Assembly: GCA_050248715.1 (NCBI GenBank)
Contig: JBFWRV010000002.1
Coordinates: 124,001 to 188,000 of the forward strand
Length of the DNA stretch: 64,000 nt
Reading direction: 5' to 3'
Source: AWTP1-13 sp050248715
GTDB lineage: Bacteria; Pseudomonadota; Alphaproteobacteria; Rhizobiales; Hyphomicrobiaceae
Shown here: positions 35,757 to 44,744 of the stretch, piece after piece
How positions within the stretch are numbered: position 1 is the first letter of the stretch
Layout of the letters: every line of letters starts with the position of its first letter
Made by a program: the position numbers and the translations under genes
Notes under the pieces: model-generated
The model's database searches: none
Told to the model about the DNA's origin: nothing
Seen by the model: the letters and a program-made list of their open reading frames with translations, nothing else

Positions 35757-36635
35757 TCACGCAAGTTCCGGGCCGGCAAGCGCGAAGACATGGGTGTCAC
35801 GTTCGGCGGCGCCGCCATCGCCTCGCAGCATGCGCATGAAACGGCGCGGCGCGGAAGCACCCTGGCTCGCGAGCCAGTCGCGGATGCCGGTGTGGGCATC
35901 CGGCACATCCGCGATCAGCGGCCCCTCGGTCGAAGCGAAGGCCGCACCGATCAGCGCCAGACCGATCGCCGGATCATCGGCGACGACGGGGCCGACGTGA
36001 CCGGTGCGATAACCGTCGCGGCCGAGCGCATAGCCGGCGAGCGATCCGTCACCGCGCACCGCGATCCGGGCAAGGCCCGGCGCACGCGTCAGCAGATGCG
36101 CCAGGATCGGGGCGCGCGCGAAGCCGCTGCGGGGGGCGTCGAAGTCGGCGATGCGACGTGCGTCCTCAGGAGCAGCCGCGCGCAGGGCAATTCCCTGCGG
36201 CGGTGCTACCGCCCGCCGCGCGCCAGCCCCCGCGTGCCAGCGCGAGAGCGGGTAGGCGTCACGGAAGCCGAGCGGCAGGTAGATCGGCCGCCCGAGCTCG
36301 GTGGCATCCAGGCCCGCGGTAGCGCCGCTCGCCTCGACCTCGGCCAGCGCGCGGGACAGGAGCCGCGTGCCGAGCCCCTGGCGGCGGGCGGGCTGCGTCA
36401 CCAGCACCATGCTGAGCCAGGCGATCGAGGGGCCAAGCGGCAGCGACAGCGCGCTGGCGATCCACCGCCCGTCCGCGCCCTTGATGCCGTAGCCCTTGCC
36501 CAGGCTCAGCATCAGGCGCCAGTCGGCCGCCACCTGGTTCCACCCGGCCTCGATCTGCAGTGGGCACAGCGCCTCGGCGTCGCCGGGCTCCAGCCGCTGC
36601 ATCTCGCCCAGCGTTGCAGGCTCAATAGCGGCCAT
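35757..36635 (-). CDS. Tandem GNAT acetyltransferase
   Basis: A 292-aa protein with an N-terminal GNAT domain (about residues 10-135; acetyl-CoA loop TQPARRQGLGTRLL) and a C-terminal second GNAT-like domain (about 145-285) of the Acetyltransf_18 type. Such two-domain proteins occur in sugar and amino-acid catabolic loci. Start ATG 36635 lies 14 bp inside the end of the epimerase-like gene, so expression is coupled. Acceptor substrate unknown. Confidence 0.78.
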   Translation of the reverse strand: MAAIEPATLGEMQRLEPGDAEALCPLQIEAGWNQVAADWRLMLSLGKGYGIKGADGRWIASALSLPLGPSIAWLSMVLVTQPARRQGLGTRLLSRALAEVEASGATAGLDATELGRPIYLPLGFRDAYPLSRWHAGAGARRAVAPPQGIALRAAAPEDARRIADFDAPRSGFARAPILAHLLTRAPGLARIAVRGDGSLAGYALGRDGYRTGHVGPVVADDPAIGLALIGAAFASTEGPLIADVPDAHTGIRDWLASQGASAPRRFMRMLRGDGGAAERDTHVFALAGPELA

Positions 36636-37656
36636 CGCGCACCTCGTAGTGCGTGGGCTTGCCGTGGCTCGCCATGCCGCGCAGGAGCCAATCGGCAGTC
36701 CAGTCGAGCATGCGCTCCATCGACACGCGCGGGGCGCCCAACATAGCCACCATGCGCGAGGCGTCGTTGATCCAGCCTGTCGCCGCCTCGGTGCCCGTGA
36801 ACTGCGGCGCCCGCCCGAGACGCCGGCCCAGCTCCTCCGCCAACCAGCGCACGCGATAGGTCTGCGGGCTCGTGACGTTGAGAGGGCTTGTCGGCGTCGT
36901 GGTATGGGCGAGGCAGCGCAGCGTGACGCTGTTGGCATCGCCCTGCCAGATCACGTTGACATGGCCCATGCCGAGATCGATCGCCTCGCGCCCAAGCACC
37001 TTCGCACCGATGTCGTGCAGCACGCCGTAGCGCATGTCGATCGCATAGTTGAGGCGGATGAGGCGCCCCGGCGTGCCGAGCCGGGCCGAGAAATGCTCGA
37101 ACATCCGCTCCCGCCCCACGCATGACCAGGCGTAGTCGCCGGGCGGGGGAACGGCCGGCGTATCCTCTGGTGCGCCGCCGCCGTCGACGGGCACGAACGG
37201 ATAGACGCAGCCCGTCGAGAAGGCGACGATGCGCGCGGCCGCGAACACCTCCGCGACGATGGCGGGCACGTGCGCGTTCATGGCCCAGGTGAGCGCCGGA
37301 TTGCCCGAGGCCCCGAACTTCATGGCCGCCATGTAGACGACGTTGGCGAGCTTCGGCAGCGCCTCCACCTGAGCGCGGTCGAGCAGGTCGCAGGCGATGG
37401 TCTCGACGCCGGCCGCCTCGAGGTTTGCGCGCACCGCGGGATCGGAAAAGCGCGCCGCGCCGACCACGCGCTTTCCAGGCGCGGCACGCTTTGCCATGCG
37501 CGCCAGCGTCGGCCCCATCTTGCCGGCAACGCCCAGCACGATGATGTCGCCGGGGGCCTGGGCAAGGTCGGTGCTCAGCTCCGGGGTCGGCTCGCTCAGG
37601 AAATCCTCGAGCTCGGCCACGCTCGCAAAGCGCAAGGGCAGGGCTCCGCCGCTCAT
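36622..37656 (-). CDS. NAD-dependent epimerase/dehydratase-like protein without the YxxxK lysine
   Basis: A 344-aa extended short-chain dehydrogenase. Nucleotide motif VLGVAGKMG is at 40-48, with FSTGCVYPF (about 146-154) as the Ser/Thr-containing strand and DYAWSCVGRERMFEHFS as the catalytic-helix position. In classical family members this reads YxxxK; here Y175 is followed by C179, so the catalytic Lys is missing. The enzyme may therefore use another mechanism or only bind the nucleotide. ATGA overlap with the upstream enolase-superfamily gene and 14-bp overlap with the GNAT gene downstream place it in the middle of a coupled operon. Confidence 0.82.
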   Translation of the reverse strand: MSGGALPLRFASVAELEDFLSEPTPELSTDLAQAPGDIIVLGVAGKMGPTLARMAKRAAPGKRVVGAARFSDPAVRANLEAAGVETIACDLLDRAQVEALPKLANVVYMAAMKFGASGNPALTWAMNAHVPAIVAEVFAAARIVAFSTGCVYPFVPVDGGGAPEDTPAVPPPGDYAWSCVGRERMFEHFSARLGTPGRLIRLNYAIDMRYGVLHDIGAKVLGREAIDLGMGHVNVIWQGDANSVTLRCLAHTTTPTSPLNVTSPQTYRVRWLAEELGRRLGRAPQFTGTEAATGWINDASRMVAMLGAPRVSMERMLDWTADWLLRGMASHGKPTHYEVRDGRY

Positions 37657-39116
37657 GCCGCCTTCTCGGGATGGGCCGGAACGATGCGCTCCCTGGGCGC
37701 CGCCGCCATCGGGCGCATGGATGCGAAGTCCATCTCGGCCGCCACCGCGAAGCCCGGGCAGGCAAGCGAGCCCAGCGCCAGCTCGCCGTCCTTGATGCGC
37801 AGGCGCGCCGGCTTGCCGGGGACGCGCGCATAGAGGTCGGGATGGGCCCGCACGAAGGCATCCTGCTCACCCCCGGGCGCCGCCGACATGCCGTCGATGA
37901 AATGATGACCGTTGCGCTCGACGTGGGTGAGGCCCAGCAGCGACACCAGGGCCAAGTCCTGCTGCACGCTGACGCCAGCCTGGGTCGTGAGGTCCTCGGC
38001 CGACATGAAATATCTGTTGGCGCCCGCTTCCGCATTGAGCCTGGCGACGCGGGCGGCGTTGAGGATCGACTTGTAGAGCCCCTTGCAGTTCTTGCTGGAG
38101 ACGCCGGCATAGCCGAGCTTCAGGGCCGCGGGGAACGAGCCGAGCTCGCCGTCCGATTCATCGATGATAAGCGGCTTCAGGCGCGCCAGGGTGTCCACGG
38201 GTTTCTTGAGCGCCGCGGCGCGCTTGATCGGCTGCTCGATGAACAGCGTCGCCGCCACCAGCCGTTGCAGCGCCGGCGTTTCGCGCATGCGGCGCCACAG
38301 CTCGGCGATGCCCTCCACGTCGTCGTATTGCTCGTTGCCATCGAGCGTTGCGCGATAGTCGCCGGCGGAGCGGTCGAGCACGCCAGCGATGCGGGTCAGG
38401 CGCTCCAGGTCGGCGGCGATGTCGCCGGCTACCTTCAGCTTGTAGTAGCGCCCCCGGTAGTACTCGACCACCTCTTCCAGCGTCTCCGGCAGCCCGTCGT
38501 CGACGCGCTCGCCGGGCTTCTGGTCGGCGGCCACGATCGGATCGACGAGCCCCACCGTGTGGCGCAGGGCGATACCGGCACCGGGCTTCAAACCGGCGAG
38601 AAACCGCGAGACATCATAGCCCGCCAGATCCGGGGTCAGCTCCGTGGCCTCGATCCCCGCGACGTTGCGGGCGATCATCTCGGCGAAGGAAAGACCTGCG
38701 GCGCGCCCAAGCGCGTCGAGGACCGCGCGGTCGAGGAGCGCCGGCCCGTACGAGCACACGAGCGGCACCAGCCCGAGGTCGGCGCCGCGCCGCATCTGCG
38801 CGGCATAGGCCGCGGCGTAGAGGCCGAACGGCGTGCTCCAGCCCTGCGCGCGATAGAGCTCGATCGCCAATCCCAGCGACTGGCGCAGCTGGTCGAGGTT
38901 CTGCGCGTCGGCGAAGGCCGGGCTCTTGTCGAACCACTTGGCGCCCAGGCTCTCGGCCGCGACGCCGACGCTCGTACGCCCATCCGGCAGCGCGATCGTG
39001 GCTCGGATCACAGCCTGGTTCGAGCGGGTGACGGTGATGACGCCGAAGCGGAACGGCAGCCGCAAATTCACGCTGCGCTCGAAACAGTCCACCGCCTCGA
39101 GCCTGACCTTGGTCAT
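37653..39116 (-). CDS. Enolase-superfamily enzyme (mandelate racemase / muconate lactonising type)
   Basis: A 487-aa protein, about 90 residues longer than typical members because of a C-terminal extension. The barrel carries a full set of catalytic positions: KLK at 226-228, metal ligands D259 (LDGNEQY, with N261), E294 (FIEQP) and D319 or E320 (IIDESD), and K342 on the opposite face (SSKNCKG). This Lys/Lys arrangement is that of the MLE or dipeptide-epimerase groups rather than the His-Asp dyad of mandelate racemase. It likely abstracts a proton alpha to a carboxylate. ATG 39116 is preceded by GAGGGAG. First gene of the coupled operon down to DUF924. Confidence 0.85.
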   Translation of the reverse strand: MTKVRLEAVDCFERSVNLRLPFRFGVITVTRSNQAVIRATIALPDGRTSVGVAAESLGAKWFDKSPAFADAQNLDQLRQSLGLAIELYRAQGWSTPFGLYAAAYAAQMRRGADLGLVPLVCSYGPALLDRAVLDALGRAAGLSFAEMIARNVAGIEATELTPDLAGYDVSRFLAGLKPGAGIALRHTVGLVDPIVAADQKPGERVDDGLPETLEEVVEYYRGRYYKLKVAGDIAADLERLTRIAGVLDRSAGDYRATLDGNEQYDDVEGIAELWRRMRETPALQRLVAATLFIEQPIKRAAALKKPVDTLARLKPLIIDESDGELGSFPAALKLGYAGVSSKNCKGLYKSILNAARVARLNAEAGANRYFMSAEDLTTQAGVSVQQDLALVSLLGLTHVERNGHHFIDGMSAAPGGEQDAFVRAHPDLYARVPGKPARLRIKDGELALGSLACPGFAVAAEMDFASMRPMAAAPRERIVPAHPEKAA

Positions 39117-39144
39117 GGGCAATCTCCCTCGGTAGGGCTCTCGG

Positions 39145-39513
39145 TTACTTGGCGATCCGGGCGATGTCGTAGGTCAGCTTTCCCGAGGCGTGGCGCGCCT
39201 CGTTGACGATCACGTGGGTGCCGGTCGCCGGATCGACCCGCATGCCGCTGAAGGCGTCGACGTCGCGGCCATCCTCGAGATGCACGCGAACGACGGTGGC
39301 GACACGCCCGCCCGTGTGCTTGACGTCCACCACGGTCGCCGTGTGGGCTTTGACATCGACGGTGGGATCGGCCTTCTCGACCTGGCGCACGAGGAAGAAC
39401 GTCAGCACCGCCGTCGCAGCCACGACGATGGCGGCCATCGGCAGCCAGCGCCGAAGCCGATCCTTCCACACCAGGGCGTTGAGCCTGCGGGCGTTCTCCT
39501 CGGACAGTCGCAT
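39145..39513 (-). CDS. Membrane-anchored hypothetical protein
   Basis: A 122-aa protein with a single membrane helix (about residues 23-42, WLPMAAIVVAATAVLTFFLV) and a C-terminal beta-rich domain beginning VDVKAHTATVVDVKHTGGRV. The domain ends THVIVNEARHASGKLTYDIA. Pattern suggests a small periplasmic beta-barrel such as an OB or SH3 fold; no family recognised. ATG 39513 with GGAGG about 12 bp upstream. It lies just before the enolase-superfamily gene (28-bp gap) and may be co-transcribed. Confidence 0.65.
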   Translation of the reverse strand: MRLSEENARRLNALVWKDRLRRWLPMAAIVVAATAVLTFFLVRQVEKADPTVDVKAHTATVVDVKHTGGRVATVVRVHLEDGRDVDAFSGMRVDPATGTHVIVNEARHASGKLTYDIARIAK

Positions 39514-39632
39514 GCTGGGTGAGCCTCCGGCCGGACAAGTCTCGCCGGCACTGTTAGCGCGTTTTGCCGTGCCGCGCCAACAGTGCCGCCCGGACGCTCG
39601 CCGCTTGCCGGAGGCAAGCCCTGACCCGGCCC

Positions 39633-40250
39633 CTACAGCGGCTTGATGGCCACCTTGCGGAACTTGATCACGCCGGCGCCGTGCTGCAGCGTGAACGGCC
39701 CCTCGGCGAAAAGCCCGTTGTTCAACTCCGCCGTCTTCTGGCCGTTGAGCACGACCGTGATCTGGCGCCCCTTGGCCGTGATCTCGTAGGTGTTCCACTT
39801 GCCTCCGGCCTTGGGCATCGGGTTCACCTCGGAGAAGTTGACGATTCCTCCAGTGCCGTACGTTGGATCCTTGCGCTGGTCGAAGATGTTGGCCTCGTAA
39901 CAGCTGCGATCGGTGATCTTGGCGGGGTCCTGACAGCGCAGGAAGATGCCGCTGTTGGCGTCGTCGCTGGCCCAGAACTCGATGTACAGCTGGAAGTCCT
40001 TGTGTGAAGTCTTGCTGACGAGGTGCGCCGGGTCCTGACTGGTCTTCTTGTCGGCGACCACCGCACCGTCCTCCAGGCGCCAGTTGCTCTCACCGACCTT
40101 GTTCCAGTCGCCCATTTTTGTGCCGTCGAGCAGCGTGATCCAGCCCTGCCCCGTCTGGCTCGCGGCCCGGGGCGCGAATTGCAGGGCGACAAGAACAACG
40201 GCAACAAGCCCCACCGCGAGGGCATAGGCGCGTCTCGACAGATCAAGCAT
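39633..40250 (-). CDS. Exported DUF1080 (3-keto-disaccharide hydrolase-like) protein
   Basis: A 205-aa secreted protein. Signal peptide or anchor at about residues 8-30 (AYALAVGLVAVVLVALQFAP). The DUF1080 concanavalin-like domain covers the rest, with opening GWITLLDGTKMGDWNKVG, then SNWRLEDGAVVADKK, YIEFWASDDANSGIFLRC and closing IKFRKVAIKPL. Characterised relatives hydrolyse 3-keto-glycosides; many are uncharacterised. The position next to the sugar-acid-like operon is suggestive but there is a 119-bp gap to the neighbouring gene. Confidence 0.85.
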   Translation of the reverse strand: MLDLSRRAYALAVGLVAVVLVALQFAPRAASQTGQGWITLLDGTKMGDWNKVGESNWRLEDGAVVADKKTSQDPAHLVSKTSHKDFQLYIEFWASDDANSGIFLRCQDPAKITDRSCYEANIFDQRKDPTYGTGGIVNFSEVNPMPKAGGKWNTYEITAKGRQITVVLNGQKTAELNNGLFAEGPFTLQHGAGVIKFRKVAIKPL

Positions 40251-40594
40251 GCTTTCCTCCTTGGATAAGACCTAAGCGTTTCCCCTGCTACGCAGCGTGT
40301 CGGCTTCAGCCGCCGCAGCGCTTGCCTTCTGACCTGGCCACATCCACCAGCAGCCCGGCCGCACTCATGCTGGAGCCTTCCGTATACATTGAAAGCTACT
40401 ACCGCCGTCAGGCTTCGCAAGTCCGGTGGTGGCCGGCCTGCGCACGCGCATGGCTCTCCCGACCTCGGGTTGTATCAGCCGGGCCGGGCGCCAGTATCGA
40501 GAAGAACGCTCCGAACACCCTGCCTATTCCGCCGGCGGATAACCTCACCCCGGCCGGCCGCGCGCGGTGCGGGACAGCGCCGCTCCACCGCCGT
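40251..40594. other. Gene-free stretch upstream of the DUF1080 gene
   Basis: 344 bp between the DUF1080 start and the stop of the DUF2339 gene. No gene, strong hairpin or recognisable repeat was found; it presumably carries the DUF1080 promoter. Confidence 0.4.
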
Positions 40595-43327
40595 TCAGGT
40601 CTCCACGCGCGGCGGGAGCGCAGGACGCGCGAAGATGAGCTTCTGGTAGACGAGGCCGATGCCGATCAGCACCAGGCCCAGGCAGATCACCGATAACGCC
40701 CGCCAGAGACCGCCGATGCCCGTGAGGTCGTAGAGGAACACCTTCACGACCGAAAGCACGACCAGGGCCGCGGAAACGAGGCGCGGCTCCCTGGTACCGC
40801 GCACGATGCCGTAGGCGAGGAATATCAGGCCGAGCACCAGCCACGCGACCGAGTACGACCAAACCTCCGGCGCACTCGTGGGCTTCCAGACGGCGATGAC
40901 GTCGCCCTGGAACAGGTGGCGCACCTCCAGCGTCATATAGCCGAACAGCAGCGCCATGGCGAGGATCGCAGCGCCCGTAACGTACCAGACGGGCCTCAAG
41001 CCCCGCGCGGCGCGGGCGAACAGCACGGCCGCAAGGCCGGGCAGCAGATAGGCCAGCAGCAACGAGCTGAAGACCGGCACGCCCCGAATGGGGTCGCTGT
41101 TGAGCAGCGGGTTCTCGATCACGCCGAGCCCGAACACGATGAAGATTGCCGACAGCACGCCCGCCGCGAGCGAAGCGATGCGGAACACCGGGTTGGCCCT
41201 GCCGAGATCCAGGCGCAGGAGCACGTAGGCAAAGCCGATGCTCATGGTCGCGAACAGACCCTGCTCGACGTGGCCCGACGCGTTGGCGAGCGGGTCGCCG
41301 CCATTGAGCGCGTGGCGTATCTCGAAAAACACGAGGAGACCGGCGAACAGCACGCCCAGTGCGTCGCAGATGCGCACCGAAAGGCCGCCGGGGCTCGATC
41401 GCTTGAGGATGTGGCCTGCCGCCAGGAACGCGGCGGCGGGCACGCCGTAGCCAAGCAGCAGCCAGTTGAAGACGGGGACGCGGCCGACGCCCGCCCCCAT
41501 GATGCTCGGGTCCCACAGCAGCCGCGCAAGGACGATGAACCCCAGCGCGGCCACGACGCGGCGCAGCAGGCGGATATGATGGCGCTCGGCGACGATCGCC
41601 GTCGTGAGCGCGGTGAGCGCGAAGGCAACCGTGAGATACCCGCGCTCGAGCACCATGACGAACGCCAGCGTCACGGCCGCCGCCACGCCGGCAGCGAAGG
41701 CGGCATGGCCGATCCGGATGGCGTCGGTTCGCTCGGCCTCGGGCACGCGGCCGAAGCGGTGCGCAGCGAGATAGAAATCGGCCGCCAGCACGATCGCGAA
41801 CAGGCCGAACGGGATCGAGCGGTCGAACTGCGTCACGCGCAGGTAGACGAAGATGAGCGCCAGCAGCGAGGGCACGATGGCAGCGAGCGCGTAGAGTCCG
41901 GCCGTCGTCTCGGGCAGCCCGCGGCCGCGCTCCAGACGCAGGGTCGCCAGCAGGCCGATGGCGAACGAGATGACGGCCGCGAAGACGATGAAGCTTGCGA
42001 CGTTGTCGGGCAGGCGCAGGACCTCGGCAACGGCCGGAGCCAGCAGCCGCGCCTCGGGCGGCGCGTTGACATCGGGCCAGGTGAGAATGGCACCGAGTGA
42101 GACGACGCCGGCCAGCCCGGCAGCGGCCGCGGCCGGCGCGCTGCGCCAGGAGGTGAGGGACAGCATGGCCATCGCGGCAACGGCAAAGGTCGCCCACTGC
42201 GCATCGAAGCGCCCGATCCCCAGCGCGATGAGGGCGAGCATCGTCAGGGCGGCCAAGGCGATGCTCGCGATCCAGTCGGGCACGGCCGCCTCGTCGGGGG
42301 TGGCGAGGTGGGGCTCGAGGGCCATGAAGGCCGCGGCGAAACCCATCTGCAGGGCGGTGTGGACGAACAACGCGGTCGTCCAGTCACCGGCGATGCCGAA
42401 GCTGACCTGGCTCGACAGCGCCAGGCCCCACAGCAGCGCACCGGCCACGACCGCGGCGGCGAGCCACAGCCAGCGACGCAGGCGCGCCAGCGCGTAGGCG
42501 GCGGCCGCGACGACGACAAGGTAGATCACGAGCGGCCAGGGGTTGGGCTGCTGGGACGTCACGAGCATCGGGGTGACGAGCGAGCCGGCAAGACCGAGAC
42601 CGGCGAGCGCCGGCCCGTGCAGGGCCGCCGAGAGCATGGTGGCGATGCCGATGATGCCCAGCAGCACGAACGCGGCAGCAGGACCGATGAATCCGTAGAG
42701 AGCATGCGCCGCGTAGACCGTGCCGAAGGCGCTCGCCGTGCCGGCGGCCGTCAGGATGCTCGGGATGTGCGCGGCCGGAATCTGCTCGATCGGGCTGGCG
42801 CGCTCGCTGCGGCGGAACCATTCCCCCGCGGCGACCAGCGCCAGCGAGAACACGGCGCCGAGAAACACGCGCACGCCCGGGCCGAAGACGCCCTGCTCGA
42901 TCGAATAGCGCACCAGCAGGATGCCGCCGAGCGCCAGGGCAAGACCGCCGACCCACACCGCCCAGCGCGTACCGAGCCGCTCCTCCAGGGTGACGGGCGG
43001 CGCCCCGGCCGCCGCTGCTGCAGGAGCCGCCGGCTCCCCAACCTCGGGTTCCGGCGGCGGCGCATCCTCGGGGGAGACCTCGGGTGCGGCACCAGGCTCA
43101 GGCCCGGCCGGCGGCGCGGCGCTCCCCGGGCCGGCCACCGCCTCGGGCGCCTCCGCACCCGGCGGCGCGCCCGCCCGCTGACCGCGCAAGCGGTCCAGGT
43201 CGTCCTCGAGCCGGCCCATGCGCGCCAGCACGCTCTCGATCTGGAGTTGTAGCGACGCCAGCCTCTTGCGGGCGTTCCACGCCATCAGGAAGGCGACGAA
43301 GATGACGACGGTGAGAAGGAATTCCAT
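40595..43327 (-). CDS. Large multi-pass DUF2339 membrane protein
   Basis: A 910-aa protein. It starts (ATG 43327) with a membrane helix (MEFLLTVVIFVAFLMAW), continues with a short coiled coil (about 20-50, LQLQIESVLARMGRLEDDLD), then a Pro/Ala/Glu-rich linker to about 115. The rest is 20 or more predicted membrane helices, beginning RWAVWVGGLALALGGILLVR, the hallmark of DUF2339. The family is widespread in gram-negative bacteria and of unknown function; a transport or envelope role is guessed from topology. Single gene, divergent from the luciferase-like monooxygenase. Confidence 0.87.
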   Translation of the reverse strand: MEFLLTVVIFVAFLMAWNARKRLASLQLQIESVLARMGRLEDDLDRLRGQRAGAPPGAEAPEAVAGPGSAAPPAGPEPGAAPEVSPEDAPPPEPEVGEPAAPAAAAAGAPPVTLEERLGTRWAVWVGGLALALGGILLVRYSIEQGVFGPGVRVFLGAVFSLALVAAGEWFRRSERASPIEQIPAAHIPSILTAAGTASAFGTVYAAHALYGFIGPAAAFVLLGIIGIATMLSAALHGPALAGLGLAGSLVTPMLVTSQQPNPWPLVIYLVVVAAAAYALARLRRWLWLAAAVVAGALLWGLALSSQVSFGIAGDWTTALFVHTALQMGFAAAFMALEPHLATPDEAAVPDWIASIALAALTMLALIALGIGRFDAQWATFAVAAMAMLSLTSWRSAPAAAAAGLAGVVSLGAILTWPDVNAPPEARLLAPAVAEVLRLPDNVASFIVFAAVISFAIGLLATLRLERGRGLPETTAGLYALAAIVPSLLALIFVYLRVTQFDRSIPFGLFAIVLAADFYLAAHRFGRVPEAERTDAIRIGHAAFAAGVAAAVTLAFVMVLERGYLTVAFALTALTTAIVAERHHIRLLRRVVAALGFIVLARLLWDPSIMGAGVGRVPVFNWLLLGYGVPAAAFLAAGHILKRSSPGGLSVRICDALGVLFAGLLVFFEIRHALNGGDPLANASGHVEQGLFATMSIGFAYVLLRLDLGRANPVFRIASLAAGVLSAIFIVFGLGVIENPLLNSDPIRGVPVFSSLLLAYLLPGLAAVLFARAARGLRPVWYVTGAAILAMALLFGYMTLEVRHLFQGDVIAVWKPTSAPEVWSYSVAWLVLGLIFLAYGIVRGTREPRLVSAALVVLSVVKVFLYDLTGIGGLWRALSVICLGLVLIGIGLVYQKLIFARPALPPRVET

Positions 43328-43587
43328 TGCAGTCGATCCCCGAGGCCGGCTGAGCAGCGCGTCCGGCCCCTGCCGCATGTTCGCATGGGACTGTCAGTTC
43401 AAGGTAAATCGGCAACCGGGTTATCCTGCATCGAACTGTGGCGGCCCCGCGAAATCGTCGGCATGCCGCAAAAGCAGGTCTGGCGCGGACCGAACAGGAG
43501 CTTGTCGGCCTTGGCTCATCCCCGGCAATGCCGCACACTGCCCGAGCACAGTTGATCGAAGGCGTGGTTCAGGGGAGCGAAACGTCG

Positions 43588-44610
43588 ATGAAGCTCGGCA
43601 TCTATCTCAACTCGCAGCATCCCGGCAGCGATGACGCCGCCCGCCGCTTTGCCGAAACGGTGGAGCAGGTGCGCCTGATCCGCGCGCTGGGCTTCGACTC
43701 GGTCTGGGCCGGCGAGCACCACATCACGCCGGGGTTCCATTTCTTTCCCCAGTTCGGGTTGCTGCAGCGACTTGCGGCCGACGCCGAGGGGCTGTGGCTC
43801 GGCACCAACGTAACCCTGCTGCCTCTGCACAATCCCGTCGAGGTCGCCGAGGTCGGCGCCTTCCTCGACGTCATGACCGGCGGCAGGTTCCTGCTCGGCG
43901 TCGGCCTCGGCTACCGACCCGAGGAATACGCCATGTACGGCGTGCCCATGGCCGAGCGTGTCAGTCGCTTCAACGAAGGCGTCGCGATCATCCGCCGGCT
44001 GTGGACGGAGGACAACGTTACGCACCAGGGCAAGCACTGGCAGTTCAGCAACGCCTCGATCCGTCCCCGCCCCGTGCAGCAGCCGAGCCCGCCCATCATC
44101 ATTGGCGCGCAGGTCAAGCCGGCGATTGCCAGGGCTGCAAGGAACGGCGACGGCTGGCTGCTCGTGCCGATCCCCACGATCGACCAGGTCGAAAAGCAGA
44201 TGGCCTTCTATCGCGCCGAGCGAGCCGCCGCCCAACTGCCGCCGAGCCCGCACGTCTGCCGCCTGTTCGAGGTCGGCTGCGCCAAGGACGACGAGACGGC
44301 AGTCCGCCGCGTAGCCCCGTTCCTCATGGAGAAGTACAAGGCCTACTTCTCCTGGGGGCTCGAGGGGCTGAAGATCGATCCCAAGGCGCCGGCGGAGGAG
44401 CAGTTCCGTGGACTCGCCGTCAACCGCTTCGCGGTCGGCGCGCCCGCCACCGTCATCGAGACGCTCGTTGCCCAGCACCGGGCCGGCATCACCCACCTCT
44501 CCATGCGCGTGAGCTGGCCGGGCATGGCCCAGGACGACATCCTCGCGGGCATAGAGATGCTGGGCAAGCAGGTGTTGCCGGAGGTGCGGCGTCGCACGGC
44601 CGCGGCCTGA
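43588..44610 (+). CDS. Luciferase-like (LLM) flavin-dependent monooxygenase
   Basis: A 340-aa TIM-barrel flavoprotein of the bacterial luciferase family. It opens MKLGIYLNSQHPG, with IRALGFDSVWAGEHHITPGF (about 30-49) as the family's substrate-side segment, VGAFLDVMTGGRFLLGVGLG, and HWQFSNASIRPRPVQQPSPP before the flavin-phosphate region. These enzymes use reduced FMN or F420. Start ATG 43588 with AGGGGAG about 11 bp upstream. It converges on a TauD-type dioxygenase; both classes oxidise organosulfur or similar compounds, but a shared pathway is not shown. Substrate unknown. Confidence 0.88.
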   Translation: MKLGIYLNSQHPGSDDAARRFAETVEQVRLIRALGFDSVWAGEHHITPGFHFFPQFGLLQRLAADAEGLWLGTNVTLLPLHNPVEVAEVGAFLDVMTGGRFLLGVGLGYRPEEYAMYGVPMAERVSRFNEGVAIIRRLWTEDNVTHQGKHWQFSNASIRPRPVQQPSPPIIIGAQVKPAIARAARNGDGWLLVPIPTIDQVEKQMAFYRAERAAAQLPPSPHVCRLFEVGCAKDDETAVRRVAPFLMEKYKAYFSWGLEGLKIDPKAPAEEQFRGLAVNRFAVGAPATVIETLVAQHRAGITHLSMRVSWPGMAQDDILAGIEMLGKQVLPEVRRRTAAA

Positions 44611-44652
44611 GGCGTCGCGCGCCTCCAGAGTGCGACAGGCCGGCATCAGGCC

Positions 44653-44716
44653 CCGTGCTGAGCGTGTCGAAGCACGGCTCAGGTGCCCAATCCGCCCTTC
44701 GACAGGCTCAGGGCGG
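44653..44716. repeat. Two opposed REP-like hairpins between convergent genes
   Basis: Hairpin one: CCGTGCT (44653-44659), loop GAGCGTGTCGA, AGCACGG (44671-44677); the stem is 7 bp and the loop 11 nt. Hairpin two: CCGCCCT (44692-44698), loop TCGACAGGCTC, AGGGCGG (44710-44716). The loops are near reverse complements, so the two are in opposite orientation, a BIME-like pair. Lying between convergent stops, it probably ends or protects both transcripts. Confidence 0.75.
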
Positions 44717-44744
44717 TCGCGGGCCTGCCGCGAGGCCGCGCTGC

